DNA from: Pleurotus ostreatus/Saccharomyces cerevisiae fusant
Taxonomy: Eukaryota; Opisthokonta
NCBI GenBank assembly: GCA_024196135.1
Contig: JAMQCK010000006.1
Span: 124,001 to 188,000, forward strand
Reading direction: 5' to 3'
Length of the DNA: 64,000 bases
Positions 33,501 through 44,977 of the stretch are shown one piece after another. The translations under genes and the position numbers were made by a program. The notes beneath the pieces were generated by a model. The model searched no databases. It was given only the letters and a program-made list of their open reading frames with translations, and was not told the DNA's origin. The number at the start of each line of letters is the position of its first letter. Position 1 is the stretch's first letter.

Positions 33501-36364
33501 ATGGCTTCCACTCCCGTCGGCGCTATATTCCCGAGTTCTCGCTATTCTACATATCCTATGCAAGAGCCGTACATATGCATCCCTCCCCGCTTCCAATCCG
33601 CGTCGCCCGTTTCGATTGTATCTACTCGCAGCGCGCCCGCCCCCATCTCCCAAGTTCAGGCCGTCCGCAAACCGCTGATTCACCACGCCCATCCACAGAT
33701 GGCCCAAACTCTGGATGATACAATGCGCCACAAGTCGCCTCAGCCGTCAGTTATGTCGAGTGGTGCGTCGGGAGCATGCACGGGTACACGAGCGCGATTG
33801 ACTTACCTCACTCAGGTTCCCTGAATTATACCCCTGGCTTCGCCATGCCGTCCTACCCACCACAACCCTACCCTAACCAGCCCGGCCCGCCTCCGCCGCC
33901 GCCTCAAGGCGAATGGACTCCATGGGCTGGCGTTCAGGGTCGTCCTCCTCCTCCGCCTCAGACCACGTCGCCACTATCGCCACCCGCCTTCCCGACTGCG
34001 TCCGCAAGCATGCAGCAGAACGCGCCACTCGTACAGTCAATGCAGAACCTGTCCTTCGAGCCGCAGGCACCGCGGGCTCCTCAACGTGTCACGTCGGCCA
34101 TTTACGATGCGCCTGTTCCTCAGCCGAGAGTGCCCTCTCCGCCACGGAACGTGGTCGGGAAGGATGGACTGCTGCAGATCACTATGCCGCTGCCGTCTAT
34201 CCCGACATTGCTCGCCGCAATGCCGACAGTGTCGCAGCCGACACACGACCCGGCGCTGCAGATGGCATTCGTACGCGACGTCTTCATCCTCCTCGCGCAG
34301 GAGTACCCTGCGCTCCTGCAGAGCAACTCTGGCATGATCACGCTCGAGAACAACGACCTCCAGACGCTGCTCATCGCCTCTGTCGACATCATCAACCGCC
34401 TCGCTGCGATGCAGACGCAGCCCATCACGCCGCCCGTGGCGGAGGCGCTGTTCCACCGTGCAATGCTCTCCGCGAGCGGCGCGTTCCCCTCGCTCGCTAA
34501 ACATAATCCGCGCAGCGCGTTCCGGGAGTTCGAAATGGCAGCGAAGTGCGTATATTCGGCATGCTCGACCCTAACTTAACCCACCTAACCTACTGCGCAG
34601 GAACGGTCAGCCTAAAGCGTGGTTCCGCCTCGGGCGCGACTATGAGGCCTTCAACGACGAGTCTCGTGCGAAGGACTGCTTCGAGCGCGGTGCACGAGCT
34701 GAGGACGAGGCGTGCCTCTACGTGAGTCGTCCACGTTACCTCGCTGGTGAGACCCCGCAACTAACAGCTGCTCCACCTTGCAGCGCCTCGCGATGGCTCA
34801 CCTGCTGGGCCAGCTCGGGCTGCCGGCGAACCCGAGCGCGGGCGTGCCCCTGCTGCACCGCTCAGCGATGCTGACTTCGCTCATGTGCCCGCAGCCGGCG
34901 TATGTGTACGCGCTACTGCTGTTGGGCGAGTTCTCGCAACTGCCTCAACAACTGCCGCATACGGCGTTCCTGCCGTTCTTGCCACCGCCGACGAGCGACA
35001 GTGCGCAGGTGCCTGGAGGTGAGTTTCTTGTTGACGCGGGGAAGCAAAGAAGACTGATCCTGCTTTTTTAGGGCCGAAGGCAGAGTTGGAATACAGGTGT
35101 CAGCAGGATGCGAAGAAGATGCTGGAGCGGAGCGCGTATGTGCACTTCCCGCCTGCGCTCTACAAGCTCGGGCACTGCTACGAATTCGCCAATCCGCCAA
35201 AGTATGTCCTGCTTAGTATGCTTTCTGCGGAGTCGTGACTGACGGTACCTCAGCGTCTTCCCCTTCGACCCCTTGTTGTCGGTGCAGTACTACTCGCTCG
35301 CATCACAGAAGGGCGAGGTGGAGGCGGACATGGCGTTAAGCAAGTGGTTCCTGTGCGGCAGTGGTGATGTTGGGAATGGTGAGTGCGGTTATACGATGTT
35401 TCCTGTGCAGCTCCTTGACTGTGAGTAGGCCAAGGGTTCGCCAAGGATGAGGCTTTGGCGTACACCTTCGCGCGGAAGGCCGCTCAGAAGGGCCTTCCCA
35501 GTGCCATGTTCGCGTTGGGTTACTACGCGGAAGTCGGCATTGGCCAGAGGGGGAAGAAGGACCTCGACGAGGCACGGATGTGGTATGCTAGGGTATGTGC
35601 CACAAATGATACGTGCCATCACCAATCCTCACATTTCTATCCAGGCAGAGAAGGCTGGCAACACAGACGCTGCCGAGCGTTTGGCTGCCCTCTCCAAGCC
35701 CGGCGGTGGCTCCGGTCTGACGCGGCAAGAGCACGACACCATCACGGAGAACAAGCTCGTGCGGAAGCGCACCCAGGCGAAGCAGCGCTCCGACGCCGCC
35801 ACCGCGCAGCAACAGCAGCAGGGCGGCGGCCGAGGGCAGCGTCCACCGCCTACCGCTGGGTCCAGCGGTCGCATCATCGAGAGCGTCCGCAAGAACAGCA
35901 TCCCGGCGAGCGGATACTCGGGCGGCCCAGCGCCGTCGGTGGCGAGCGGGCCATCTGTGGGCACTGGCGTCGGCCAGGTCTTCCCCGGCAGCGGCGCGGG
36001 CGCGGGCTACCCCGCGAGCCCGCAGCCCTCCATCCCGACGCCGCGCCCCGTGAACTCGCCGCCGAGCTCGCACGCGAGCAGCCCGCAGCCGTACAACGCG
36101 AGCGCGCCGGGGACGCCTTTGGCTATGCCGGGGACGCCTGGGATGCCTGGCACGCCGGGCGCCCAGCCGCAGTACAACCCGGGCGCGGCGCGCTTCCAGC
36201 TCACGGACCCGGGCACGGTGCCGGGGGCGCGGAAGGCGAGCGGGGCGGTGGACACGGGGGCGAGCGAGGCGCCGAAGCCCAAGCCCAAGCCGGGGCCGCA
36301 GACGTTCGCGGAGATGGGCTTCCAGGGCGCGCGGGCGGAGGACAAGGAGTGCCACATCATGTGA
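33501..36364 (+). CDS. Sel1-repeat protein, SKT5/CHS4-like chitin synthase activator
   Basis: Chs4/Skt5 proteins bind and activate the Chs3 chitin synthase at the plasma membrane. The N-terminal ~150 residues are Pro/Gln-rich. Conserved sequence begins at HDPALQMAFVRDVFILLAQE and AFREFEMAAK. Sel1-like repeats follow over several exons: AWFRLGRDYEAFNDESRAKD, ACLYRLAMAHLLGQLGLPAN, ALYKLGHCYEFANPP, YYSLASQKGEVEADMALSKW, AYTFARKAAQKGLPSAMFAL, GYYAEVGIGQRGKKDLDEAR, MWYARAEKAGNTDAAERLAA. A Ser/Pro/Gly-rich tail ends CHIM, a CaaX box for farnesylation, as in yeast Chs4. Sel1 repeats also occur elsewhere, but repeats plus CaaX point to this family. The start at 33501 was preferred to an in-frame Met at 33345 because the text between is pyrimidine-rich and leader-like. 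Confidence 0.85.
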
Positions 36365-37277
36365 GTGGGCGTCGGTGTTGGTGTTTGCGACGAAGGTGTG
36401 CGACGAGGACGATTTGCTGGTGTCTCTGTCGCCGTCTTCGCATTGCAAGAGTCTTGTTGTGGGAGTCTTCGACTCGACTCGCTGCTACCAACGCACCCAC
36501 TACGCTCTAATTTTCGCTGTATATCCTGTTTCTCTTCCCATCGACACGACACGCTCTTTGGATGGTGGATGGGTGGATACCGACTTCGTCTGCCTCGGCT
36601 GGGTGGATGCGGAACTTTGTCTACCCTGGATTCGGAACGCACAAGCACTTACGCGCCCTTCGTTGGGCGCTTACCTTACGCATACCTACACACGCAGATA
36701 ATTACCGTCCGTGACGAAAATGTACAAACATCGCAAGCACTTGACAAGGATTTTGACTTGGAGAATAGAAGTTCAGCAACACGGGACGACCGGTGACGGC
36801 GGTTTGACGAGATGTCCTTGTGGCAAGCAGGAATGCTTTGAGGGGGGCAGGATGCAGAAGAGGAAAAGAGTATACGGGGAAGGAAGAAGGTGATACTACT
36901 AGCAGTCCAGCATTATGCTTGACCGGAGGCTTTTGCAGTCACCTGTAGCTGCCTTCCTCGCACTTGAATGAAAGTAGGGTTCACAGATGACTATCCTACC
37001 GCGCCCTTCAGGGCTTCCGGCGAGGGATGCAATGGCACAGCTGAACAGGTGGTCTGGGGTTTAGGGAGCGGTGAATGCTAGCGCGGCGCATGTTCATTGC
37101 ATATGAGAGCGCTGTCAAGCCAGGGTGTAGGTGTGTACAGGGTGAAGTCGGCTTCTTGACTAGCGTAGATAGAGCTCCTTCTCTATCCAAGCAAACGCCC
37201 CTTCTTCATCCATACGCGGGGCGCGCCAAGGTGAGGTGCATCATGATCGTAGGGGTCTATAGGTGCGCGACGCTACC
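36365..37277. other. Intergenic between convergent SKT5-like and bL33m genes
   Basis: About 910 bp between two 3' ends. Open frames up to 143 codons lack recognisable content. Probably 3' UTRs and spacer. Confidence 0.45.
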
Positions 37278-37591
37278 CTACTTCTTCGTCTTCTTGCTCT
37301 CGACGAAGAGTACCCTGGACTTCACTGTATGCGGGGAGTAGTACATAGTGAGTAGATGGGTCAATAACGAGCAATCTACGCGACGCACCGACGGGGTCGT
37401 ACTTGACGGCGGAGAGCCGCGGGCCCAGCCGTGGGCGCACTTTCGTGTAGAAAAAGCCCGTCTGGGCGGTGGAGATGAGGCGAACGATGAGCGTCCTGGG
37501 TGGGTGGTGGGTTAGAGAGACGTTTATTGTCAGTGTAAGTCGTGTGGATAAGTAGCGTTAAGAAGCACCTGGCTTTGCTCTTCGGCGCCAT
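37278..37591 (-). CDS. MRPL39: Mitochondrial ribosomal protein bL33m (MRPL39)
   Basis: A small structural protein of the mitochondrial large ribosomal subunit. Three exons (37591-37569, 37495-37389, 37324-37278) sum to exactly 58 codons plus stop. The product reads MAPKSKARTLIVRLISTAQT, then GFFYTKVRPRLGPRLSAVKY and DPVVKSRVLFVESKKTKK. The pattern of a basic start, a GF/YFYT core, LS..KYDP and V.F.E.KK at the end is that of bL33. The usual zinc cysteines of some bacterial L33 proteins are absent, as in mitochondrial forms. The gene is too short and split to stand out as one ORF. It is divergent from FMT1. Confidence 0.9.
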
Positions 37592-37823
37592 CGCGTACGA
37601 CTACGGGCGTCGGGGACAAGTGATGTGACCTCCGAAAACATGGCGCGGGAGGCCGGGCCGGAGCGGTGAGGACATTCCCGTCACCGATCGCGTTGAAGTG
37701 TTCGACTTGGACTTGAACTTGACTTCGACGTGGACCTAGGTCGAGGGGGACCGTCTGTAACCCGGAAGGAATAGCTGGCCTGGTCTCTGCTCTTGATTTT
37801 CTCACCAGATCCTCCGAGGCGTC
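37592..37823. promoter_or_regulatory. Divergent promoter between bL33m and FMT1
   Basis: 232 bp separate the two start codons. Both products work in mitochondrial translation, which makes shared control plausible. No TATA box is evident. Confidence 0.55.
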
Positions 37824-39505
37824 ATGATCTTCACTAGGGCCATCTCCTCGAGCTCTACGCTTCGCCATGCACCCAGGAGGCGACGTCTCATGGGACTTAC
37901 ACGGTTCATTACCACCGGAAGCACCTCCGAACCATTCAAGATACTCTATATGGGCCGAGACGAATTCTCCTGCTCTGTCTTCAAACACTTGCACGACGCG
38001 AAAGGTATATTGTGGCGCGCATATCGACCCCCACCTTTTGGTTCGCTTACGCACCCCACAGACGTCTGGCAAGAACTGCATATCGCTACTCACCCAGATG
38101 AACATGTGGGCAGGCGAGGCTCTCAGCTATCTGTCTGTACGTCCGTCCCGCGACCCGTCAGATGATGATGATGCTGACCGCTTTTCTCGCTGTTACGATG
38201 ACTGTCTGTCCTGCTCTAATGTTGATCGCTTGCCTTGGTCTCCTTCCCCACAAATTAATCACACCGATGCTGACCACTTGCACCGTCTTCCCCGCAAATT
38301 TGCTTGCCCTGTTCGCTATCCCCACAAACCTCACCTTCCCCACAAATTACTCGCCCTGCAGCACCATTGAAGACGCTAGGCCAGTCTCTGGGGGTGCCTA
38401 TTTACGAGATACCGCACGCAAAGCCGGAGTTCAAGGCTTGGAATGTGAGTACCATGACCTACCTACCTACCTACTATGACTTCCTTGTGCGTCACCTGCG
38501 CTAATCTACTCTCTAGCTTCCTGCCCCGTTCGCGGCTCGGACGTTAGGCGAAGATGCGCCGCCTTCGTCCCAAGATGCGCTCACTTCTCAAGATGCGCCG
38601 CCTCCGTCTCATATGCTGCTCACCGCTTCCTTCGGACGCATCATCCCCCAACGAATGCTGTCCGCCTTCCCGCCACATAATCGGCTGAATATCCATCCTT
38701 CACCGTTGCCTGCGTATCGCGGCGCAGCGCCGATTCAGCATATGTTGATGGCGGGCGAGAGGGAGACGGCGGTGTGCGTGATTGAGATGTTGCGCAAGGT
38801 GGATGCGGGAGCGGTGTGGGGGAGGGAGGAGTTGGTGAGTGCCCTATGTTACTACTTCGGTACCAGGCTCACGGAGATTATAGGCAATACCTCCGGATGC
38901 GGATTTCGCGACGATGCGAGATTTGCTGGGCGACGTAGGTGGGCGTCTTCTGGTGCGAGTATTGCGCGAGAAGTTGCGGGGTACGGTACGGCGCGTTTCC
39001 CCGTTCATCTCAGCACCCGCCTGACAGGCTATTAGGCGTCATCCGTCGCGCAGGCGGAAGACGTAAGCGCGCCGCGCGCGCCCCTTATTCAGGCGGCGGA
39101 CGCGATGCTGGACTTCGCGCGCATGTCCGCAGAGGACATTGTCCGCCTGCAACGTGCGATCGGGCACCAGGTTCGTCATCGGCGCGCTCTCGACGACGTA
39201 GCTGACGAGGCTATCAGCGTGCCTTGATTGCCGGGCTGCCCGACGGGCGCACGCTCCAGCTGCACGGGCTCTCCGTGGAGGGGGAGGCGCCGGCGTTCCT
39301 GACGCGCGAGCCGGGGGGCGCGATGCTGCACAAGCCGGGGCGGAAGATACTGGTGCGGTGCGCGGGCGGGACTGTGCTGGGCGCGCGGGAGGCGAAGATG
39401 CAGGACAAGGCGCAGGTGGGGGCGGTGGACTGGTGGAATGGAGCGCAGAGCCTGGGCATGGTCGCGGATAGATGTGTGCGCCTGAGCCGGCCGAGGACGG
39501 TGTAG
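37824..39505 (+). CDS. FMT1: Mitochondrial methionyl-tRNA formyltransferase
   Basis: The enzyme formylates initiator Met-tRNA with 10-formyltetrahydrofolate in mitochondria. A basic leader (MIFTRAISSSSTLRHAPRRR) suits import. The core begins FKILYMGRDEFSCSVFKHLH. After two introns come LKTLGQSLGVPIYEIPHAKP, LLTASFGRIIPQRMLSAFPP and the hallmark LNIHPSPLPAYRGAAPIQHM; in this motif the Asn and His are the active-site residues. ETAVCVIEMLRKVDAGAVW follows, with the catalytic Asp of the DAG motif. The C-terminal domain ends GARE...GAVDWWNGAQSLGM. At least six exons. One intron (38137-38361, 225 bp) is far longer than the local norm and carries an internal repeat. The exon joins near 38,840-39,060 are the least certain. 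Confidence 0.88.
38137..38361 (+). repeat. Enlarged FMT1 intron with repeated CCCCACAAA motif
   Basis: This 225-bp intron splits LSV from the SPLKTLGQ exon. Its right half carries four copies of a CCCC(A/G)CAAA(T/C) motif at about 38248, 38290, 38321 and 38338, two of them followed by TTGCTTGCCCTG- or TTACTCGCCCTG-like text. The intron therefore seems to have grown by local duplication. Most introns in this window are 45-60 bp. Confidence 0.6.
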
Positions 39506-39932
39506 GCGCGATCCTGCTGCCTGGCGGGTGCCATGCGCAGCGGGCGCTTAGATGGGAGATAGCAGACGGGGAACGCCGAGCGCACGTTCCGGGGACGCTT
39601 CTGTTGAAGTTATGCACGTGATCGCGTCCGAAGGCGCCCCCTCGTCGCGCCTCGCGTTGTGCGCACCTTGGTTAGCTTCTCCCATGCCAATGTCAACATG
39701 AGAGTGCCGGTTCTCCATTCAAGATGGCCTTTATCCATCTGCTTCTCATCCAGATATGACGGTGATACATGTTGCATACACGAGGCGTAGCGCCGAACCT
39801 CGGCCACATCAATTTGGCGCTCGCTTGATTTCTCCTGCTCTTCCTCGCCGCAATTTCCCGTTGCTCTTCCCCCTTCTTCCCCGCCAAGATTCCTTCACGA
39901 CTTGACCGTTCGCTGTACATATTCTGCTTGCC
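39506..39932. other. Intergenic: FMT1 3' flank and promoter of the membrane-protein gene
   Basis: About 430 bp. Minus-strand open frames across this stretch overlap the next gene and lack recognisable content. No TATA box is evident. Confidence 0.45.
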
Positions 39933-42470
39933 ATGGAACGACACGGCCTCGACGCGAGATACGATGACGATCGGGATCCCGACGCGCCCTTCGTCGCGGT
40001 CGATCCCTTCCGAACGCGTCGCGGACGTTGGGCCCCGCGTCCCTCTCCGGGGGACATTGAACAGGGCTCGGTTCTGGCGGAGATGAGGCGCTTTACCCCG
40101 CATCCTCGCCATGACTCGCCTCCCCCTGTCATTGAAGTTCCCCCGTCCCAGCGGTCTTCGCACGAGTACGAAGGTGCGTAAATAGTCCATACTTATTCGT
40201 TCATTGCTGACGTTTGATGTCCTCAAAGAGTCCTCTGGGTCCCGCTCCTCTTCATCTTCCGCATACTCTGGCGGCGATGCAATGCCTGAAGAAATTTCCG
40301 AACCTGAGCGCACGACACCAGGGCCTCCTCCCGTCGACGAGAAGACCCCAGAGAAGAGCCGCTTGAACATCTCGATGCCTCTCGAGAGCACATTTCACAA
40401 CATTACTGCCTATCTCTTTCAAACTATCCCCACCATGCTCTACCTATGCCTTCTTCTCCGCCTTCCAGCCCTATATTTCTCCCGCGTCGCCCGCGTCTTC
40501 GAGAACGCAGATCTCAGCCAGCGGGACATCGACAGGATGGCCGTCGCCCGTGTCAGCCAGTGGGGAAGGCACCCCGAGGCCGCTCCCCCAGGCATCTGGC
40601 AGTACGAACCCCAGCCGGACGAGAAGGTCTCGGTCACGCTCCTCCAGTTCAAGTCGTCCTGGGAGCACTTCGTCGAGAACCTGCTGAAGGAGTGGAAGAC
40701 GCTGAACGTCGTCTCCGCGCTCCTTACGTCGTACGTCCCAGCTCCGTCCTTGGCGCGCGTGCGCGGAAGCCTGATATCGTCCCCCTTAGCGCGGTTCTTA
40801 CCATCCTCCAAATCGATGCCGCCGCCGCGGACCCCGTCGTGCGCACGACGGCGCTGCTCGCGCTGGTGTGCACGCTGATGTCGCTGCTCTACGGGTGCCT
40901 GTACATTATCCGTTTCGGGTCGATGAAGGCCATGCACAAGGCGTCGGGCTGGGCGGATGTGGGTCCCCGGTTACGTGTCCCACTGTTGAAACTAACAGAC
41001 GAGCAGGAGGCGCGGCAGACGACGACGAATATCGTGTGGAACGTCTGGGTCATGCTGGCCATGCCCGCTGTCTGGCTGTCCTGGTGAGCAGGATTGATGG
41101 ATTTAATCACCACGTACGCGAAGCTGATTCGTCCGCGGGGAAGGTCCATAATCTTATTCCTTGTCTCCATCATGACCTTCGTCTGGCGGGCGGGCACGGC
41201 CGACGAGCGCACGGGGCCGACCGCGTCGTTCGCGCAAGCGCTAGCGCCGCGGATCATTATCTCGGCCGTCCTCGCGGTCGGCGCACTCTATTTCGTGCTC
41301 GTCGTGCAGACATTCGCGCGGTACGGGGATTTAATGGACCGCCGCTGGCGCGAGCGCGTCCTCACGCAATATCTCGCCTCGCGCACGATGTCCCCGCGCC
41401 CCCCGCCCCCGCCGCGCTCGCCGACGAGCGGGCACGGGCACTTCAGCTCGCCGCCGGTCATCCCGCCCGTCCTGCCCTCCCGGCGCAACTCGCAGAAGGA
41501 GAAGTCGATCCACGCGTGGCTCGGGCGTGTCGAGCAGGCGAGTTCGCATGGGTCGCGTGCGGCGGAGAAGGCGAGCCCGGACACGGCGGAGGCGCCGAGA
41601 GGTCAGTTGCGGGCTGATTATCGATGCGAGGGTGAGAGCGCTGATGAGGCCGCAGGGATGCATGATGCGCTCGGGTACGTCGGCCCGGGGCAGGAGGTGG
41701 TGGACTGGGGGCGGGAGAGTCAAGGGAGCCTGCGCTCGAAGACGAGCTCGCCGGCAACTCCGGCGAGGGTGCTGCCTCCCGCGGTGACCCAGCATGTTCA
41801 GGCGGTACGTCGACCGCCGGATTAATTTCGCTGCTGGCTAAATTCATGTCAGGCGCAGACACCGTCCGCGTCGTCGGAGGGGCATCGCTTCCTCGAGCGA
41901 GAACTCTACAAATTGCGCGTGAGGAACGGTCCCGAAGATGAACATTCCTTGGAGCTCCACGAGCCTTCTACGCATAGCTCCAGCGAAGTACCGGACAGCG
42001 CATCCAAAATGAGGGTGCTACGACCGCCAAATGACTTGAGCATCGACGTCGACCTTGATGCCGCCCAATCCGACCCAGGAAGTCCTGCTACAATCATAGC
42101 AAGGGCTTCTTCACGCGCAGGTCCACAATGGCCACCTGCGACGACCCTTTCCGAGCTCGCACAAAGCGAAACAATCGCCGGCAATGACACAGCAGGACGA
42201 GTAAGTACCGACCGTCTGTTTAATTTCCAGAAATTGTCTGACATGTTATTTTTCCAGCTGTCCAGCGTCGCCTTTCCAACGACTACGAACGGACGCTCCA
42301 GGGGCTCGCCAGACTCCAACATGACACGAAACGACCACCCGCCTCGAGCACACGAATATTATGCGGATCCGCCCAGCGACACCCCATATGAAGATACACG
42401 ACCACATACAACAACGTATAAACAAGCGACGAACAATCACGACCCCTCACGATCGGTACGAGAATCGTAG
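39933..42470 (+). CDS. Multipass membrane protein of unknown function
   Basis: I do not recognise a named family. The N-terminus is acidic and disordered (MERHGLDARYDDDRDPDAPF, then SSGSRSSSSSAYSGG). Hydrophobic segments follow: LFQTIPTMLYLCLLLRLPAL, TTALLALVCTLMSLLYGCLY, NVWVMLAMPAVWLSW joined over an intron to SIILFLVSIMTFVW, and IIISAVLAVGALYFVLVVQT. That makes four or five likely membrane spans with short loops; the loop between spans 1 and 2 holds SRVARVFENADLSQRDIDRM and QFKSSWEHFVENLLKEWKTL. A Pro/Ser-rich cytosolic-looking tail runs through three more exons to the stop at 42470. One acceptor (GGGGAAG before the SIILF exon) ends in AAG rather than the usual CAG/TAG. It could be a transporter-like or scaffold protein. 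Confidence 0.7.
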
Positions 42471-42941
42471 CCCCAACGGCGGGCCCAACAACCTCTACTC
42501 CCCGATTCGACTAATTATTGTAGCATATCTATTCCCCGTCGACATGATATCCCCACGACCAGGGCTGCCTGCATTTGTACATTACCTGTTGTATTTGCCA
42601 CAGTGCTGAACCAATCGACATGCCCATGCAACGCGCTTTCTCCTCACTCAGAATGCGGATCGGTACCGTTCGACCTACGATAATAGTCTTCAGCCTGCCA
42701 TACACGCCAGGTCCTAGTGCATACTACTCAGCAGCAGCGTACAGTTACCTTACTCTCTCAGTTCCTCTCTCCGTCTCTCTCCTCTATTCCTCCTCCCAGC
42801 GACACCTCATTGACCTCCTCGCACCTAGCAGTTAGCCTCGATAATTGACTTTGCCCAGACCCTTGACACGCGAGTCTTTCGTGAAGCCGTGAAGTCCACC
42901 GGCAAAATCCGGGATGTTCGTCTCTCCCATTCGCGGACATC
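42471..42941. other. Intergenic between two plus-strand genes
   Basis: About 470 bp; AT-richer in its left half and pyrimidine-rich (CTCTCTCC runs) before the next start codon, consistent with a 3' UTR followed by a promoter. No other feature seen. Confidence 0.5.
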
Positions 42942-44394
42942 ATGTCGCGTCCGCTGCGCCTGCACTCAAGCGCTCTCTCCGACGCCGAGTATGATTACTT
43001 CACGGCAACCCTCGCGCTGCTTACCGACTACCGGTTGCCCGAGGGCTCGGCAAGAGACGACAAGGACTTCGCTGTCGCCGCAGAGCTTGACGCCAGTGGG
43101 CTCTGTGCATGGCTGCTGGGCAAGTTATGCCCGGCGTTCCCCCACGACAAGGTCGCGACGATCATGAGCGCCGTCGCACCTAGTGGGGGGATAGTAGACG
43201 GCACGCAGTTCTTTGCAGTCGCGCGGCTGGCGCTTCACTGTCTAAATGGGGAGACGATCGGGGATGGGGACGACTGCAGGAGGTTGGCATTCGTGCAAGG
43301 TGCGCCATGATCACTCAGGAGCGAGGGGACATTATTGAACGTGATCTCAGTACAGGATGTGCCACTGCACGCGTCGAGAGGTGGTGAGAGAGCGCCCATG
43401 CAGTCCCCTCCTGCAAAGTTGAGGATACACTTCTGGCCTCCGGTGTGTATTTCTCCACGCGTCCTTCTACAATGCGTATACTCAGTGATCACAGGACGAA
43501 GACAAGCCGTGTCAATTTGAGTTTGCCTTCCCAGAATCTGGCCTCTTCCATCCAGAATCTCAGTCGCGGACTTTCCAAGCTACATACGGTCCAGACATTG
43601 CGCTAGGTGTCTATTCCTACTTCGACTCGACTGCGAACTGCTGGACGACAACACCTGAGCCGCTACGCATCTCGCCTGACCAGCCGACGGTCCATATACG
43701 CGGTCTACCTCGACGCGACGCGCCTGCGAACTCACGCAAACGACCCCGGACGAGCGATGTGGCCCCGGAATCGGCTTCGGCTCCTCCCGCAGCGCAAAGA
43801 GCTGCGCCAGTGGTGAAGCAGCCGAAGTACCCCGCTACGCCAGCTCCGTCGCCTGGTCATTCAGCGCCAGACACGCCTGTGCCGACGCATCCCCAAGCGT
43901 CGTCGAACGCGTCGACGTCCGTTTCCTTACCGCCAATATCCAGCATCTCCACTGCCGCGTCCTTCAGCATCCCCCTCTCCTCCTCCTCGTCCACATCCAC
44001 GCAGCCTGCACCTCCAATCCTAGTGCCCGTCACTATGCCCCCAGGTCACCCGCTTCCCGAGCTCGCGACCTGGCCGCGCACCCCGCGCTCCGCCTTCCCC
44101 TTCAAGTACGCGTGCCACATGGCCGCCTTCTTCGAAGCCGTCGAGGGCCTCAAGCACGTCTTCCCGAACAAGGAGGAGGCGTACCGCTATCTCATGCAGG
44201 GCACGGCCCCGTGGCACGCGAGCACGTACTGGAAGCACCATCGGCTGTACGCGAAGCGCGAAAGGGACGTGCGCTTGAGGACGGCTGTAGACGCGGGCAT
44301 GTGCGAGGCGGGGGAGTGGAACCGGTATTTGCGGGAAGAAGAGGCGGCGGGGCGGGTACAGGACGCGGAGATGCCTGCGACGCCTGTCGCGTAG
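42942..44394 (+). CDS. Protein of unknown function, possibly EH-domain-like at the N-terminus
   Basis: Three exons are read. Exon 1 gives LHSSALSDAEYDYFTATLAL, GLCAWLLGKLCPAFPHDKVA and GIVDGTQFFAVARLALHCLN. The order of a tyrosine-rich start, a helix-turn-helix core and a G..D...F..A.RL...Q/LNG-type end recalls Eps15-homology domains, but the match is weak. A short exon (PLHASRGGERAPMQSPPAKL) fits only if the acceptor is the CTCAG before TACAGG. Exon 3 runs from about 43,492 to the stop and encodes DEDKPCQFEFAFPESGLFHP, a long Ser/Pro/Thr linker, and a Trp/Tyr-rich C-terminal module (FPFKYACHMAAFFEAVEGLK, then PWHASTYWKHHRLYAKRERD). EH domains act in endocytosis; that role is speculative here. 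Confidence 0.6.
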
Positions 44395-44977
44395 ATAGTG
44401 TTCAAGTAGAGGTTGATAGACATAGTGTACTGCTTTACTAATGCAAGCTTTTGCTTGTGGCCTCACCAAATTGACGGATCAACGCTTCGAAGCCTCTGCG
44501 CTCAGCCCTCAATCACCTTACAATGAGCAATGCAGGAGCAAGAGGTTTGAGGTGGTCGAAACTAAGTAGGAGAGCGACGTTCCAAATTATATTTCACAGC
44601 TGCTCAAGGCGTATGGAACACACAGAAAACCATGAAGCTAGACAATAATGTACGTTTTCTCCCGCCCACTGGGCGCGCAAAGCGACCCAGTAGGCATATA
44701 ATAGGGATCCAACAGGTCAATCTCCGCTCCCTTTCCCCTAACCATCATCCACAGGAAGCAAGGATGATGTAGTGAATATAGAAGCGGGCCCATAGGAGGG
44801 TCGCAGAACGAAGTCAGGCAATGGTCGCTCGACCGACAGAACAACAATGCTGTAGCAGAAAGAAGAAAAGACGAGGCTCACTCACTCGGACTCACTCGAT
44901 GAAACGGCGTGCAGACGTCATAACATAGATGATACAATGCGGATGCATATACAGAAAGGACCGAGCGTCAACACACT
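44395..44977. other. Intergenic between convergent genes
   Basis: About 580 bp between two 3' ends. A 69-codon minus-strand frame (44638-44847) lacks recognisable content and probably lies in the RPL10 3' flank. Confidence 0.5.

Noticed and set aside
35455..36510. 351-codon frame overlapping the end of the SKT5-like gene
   Set aside because: It enters the wrong frame after an unspliced intron and is Arg-rich shadow sequence; the spliced frame ends in a proper CaaX box.
40868..41617. 249-codon frame across the membrane-protein gene
   Set aside because: It is an alternative frame of the exons that encode the membrane spans and lacks domain features.
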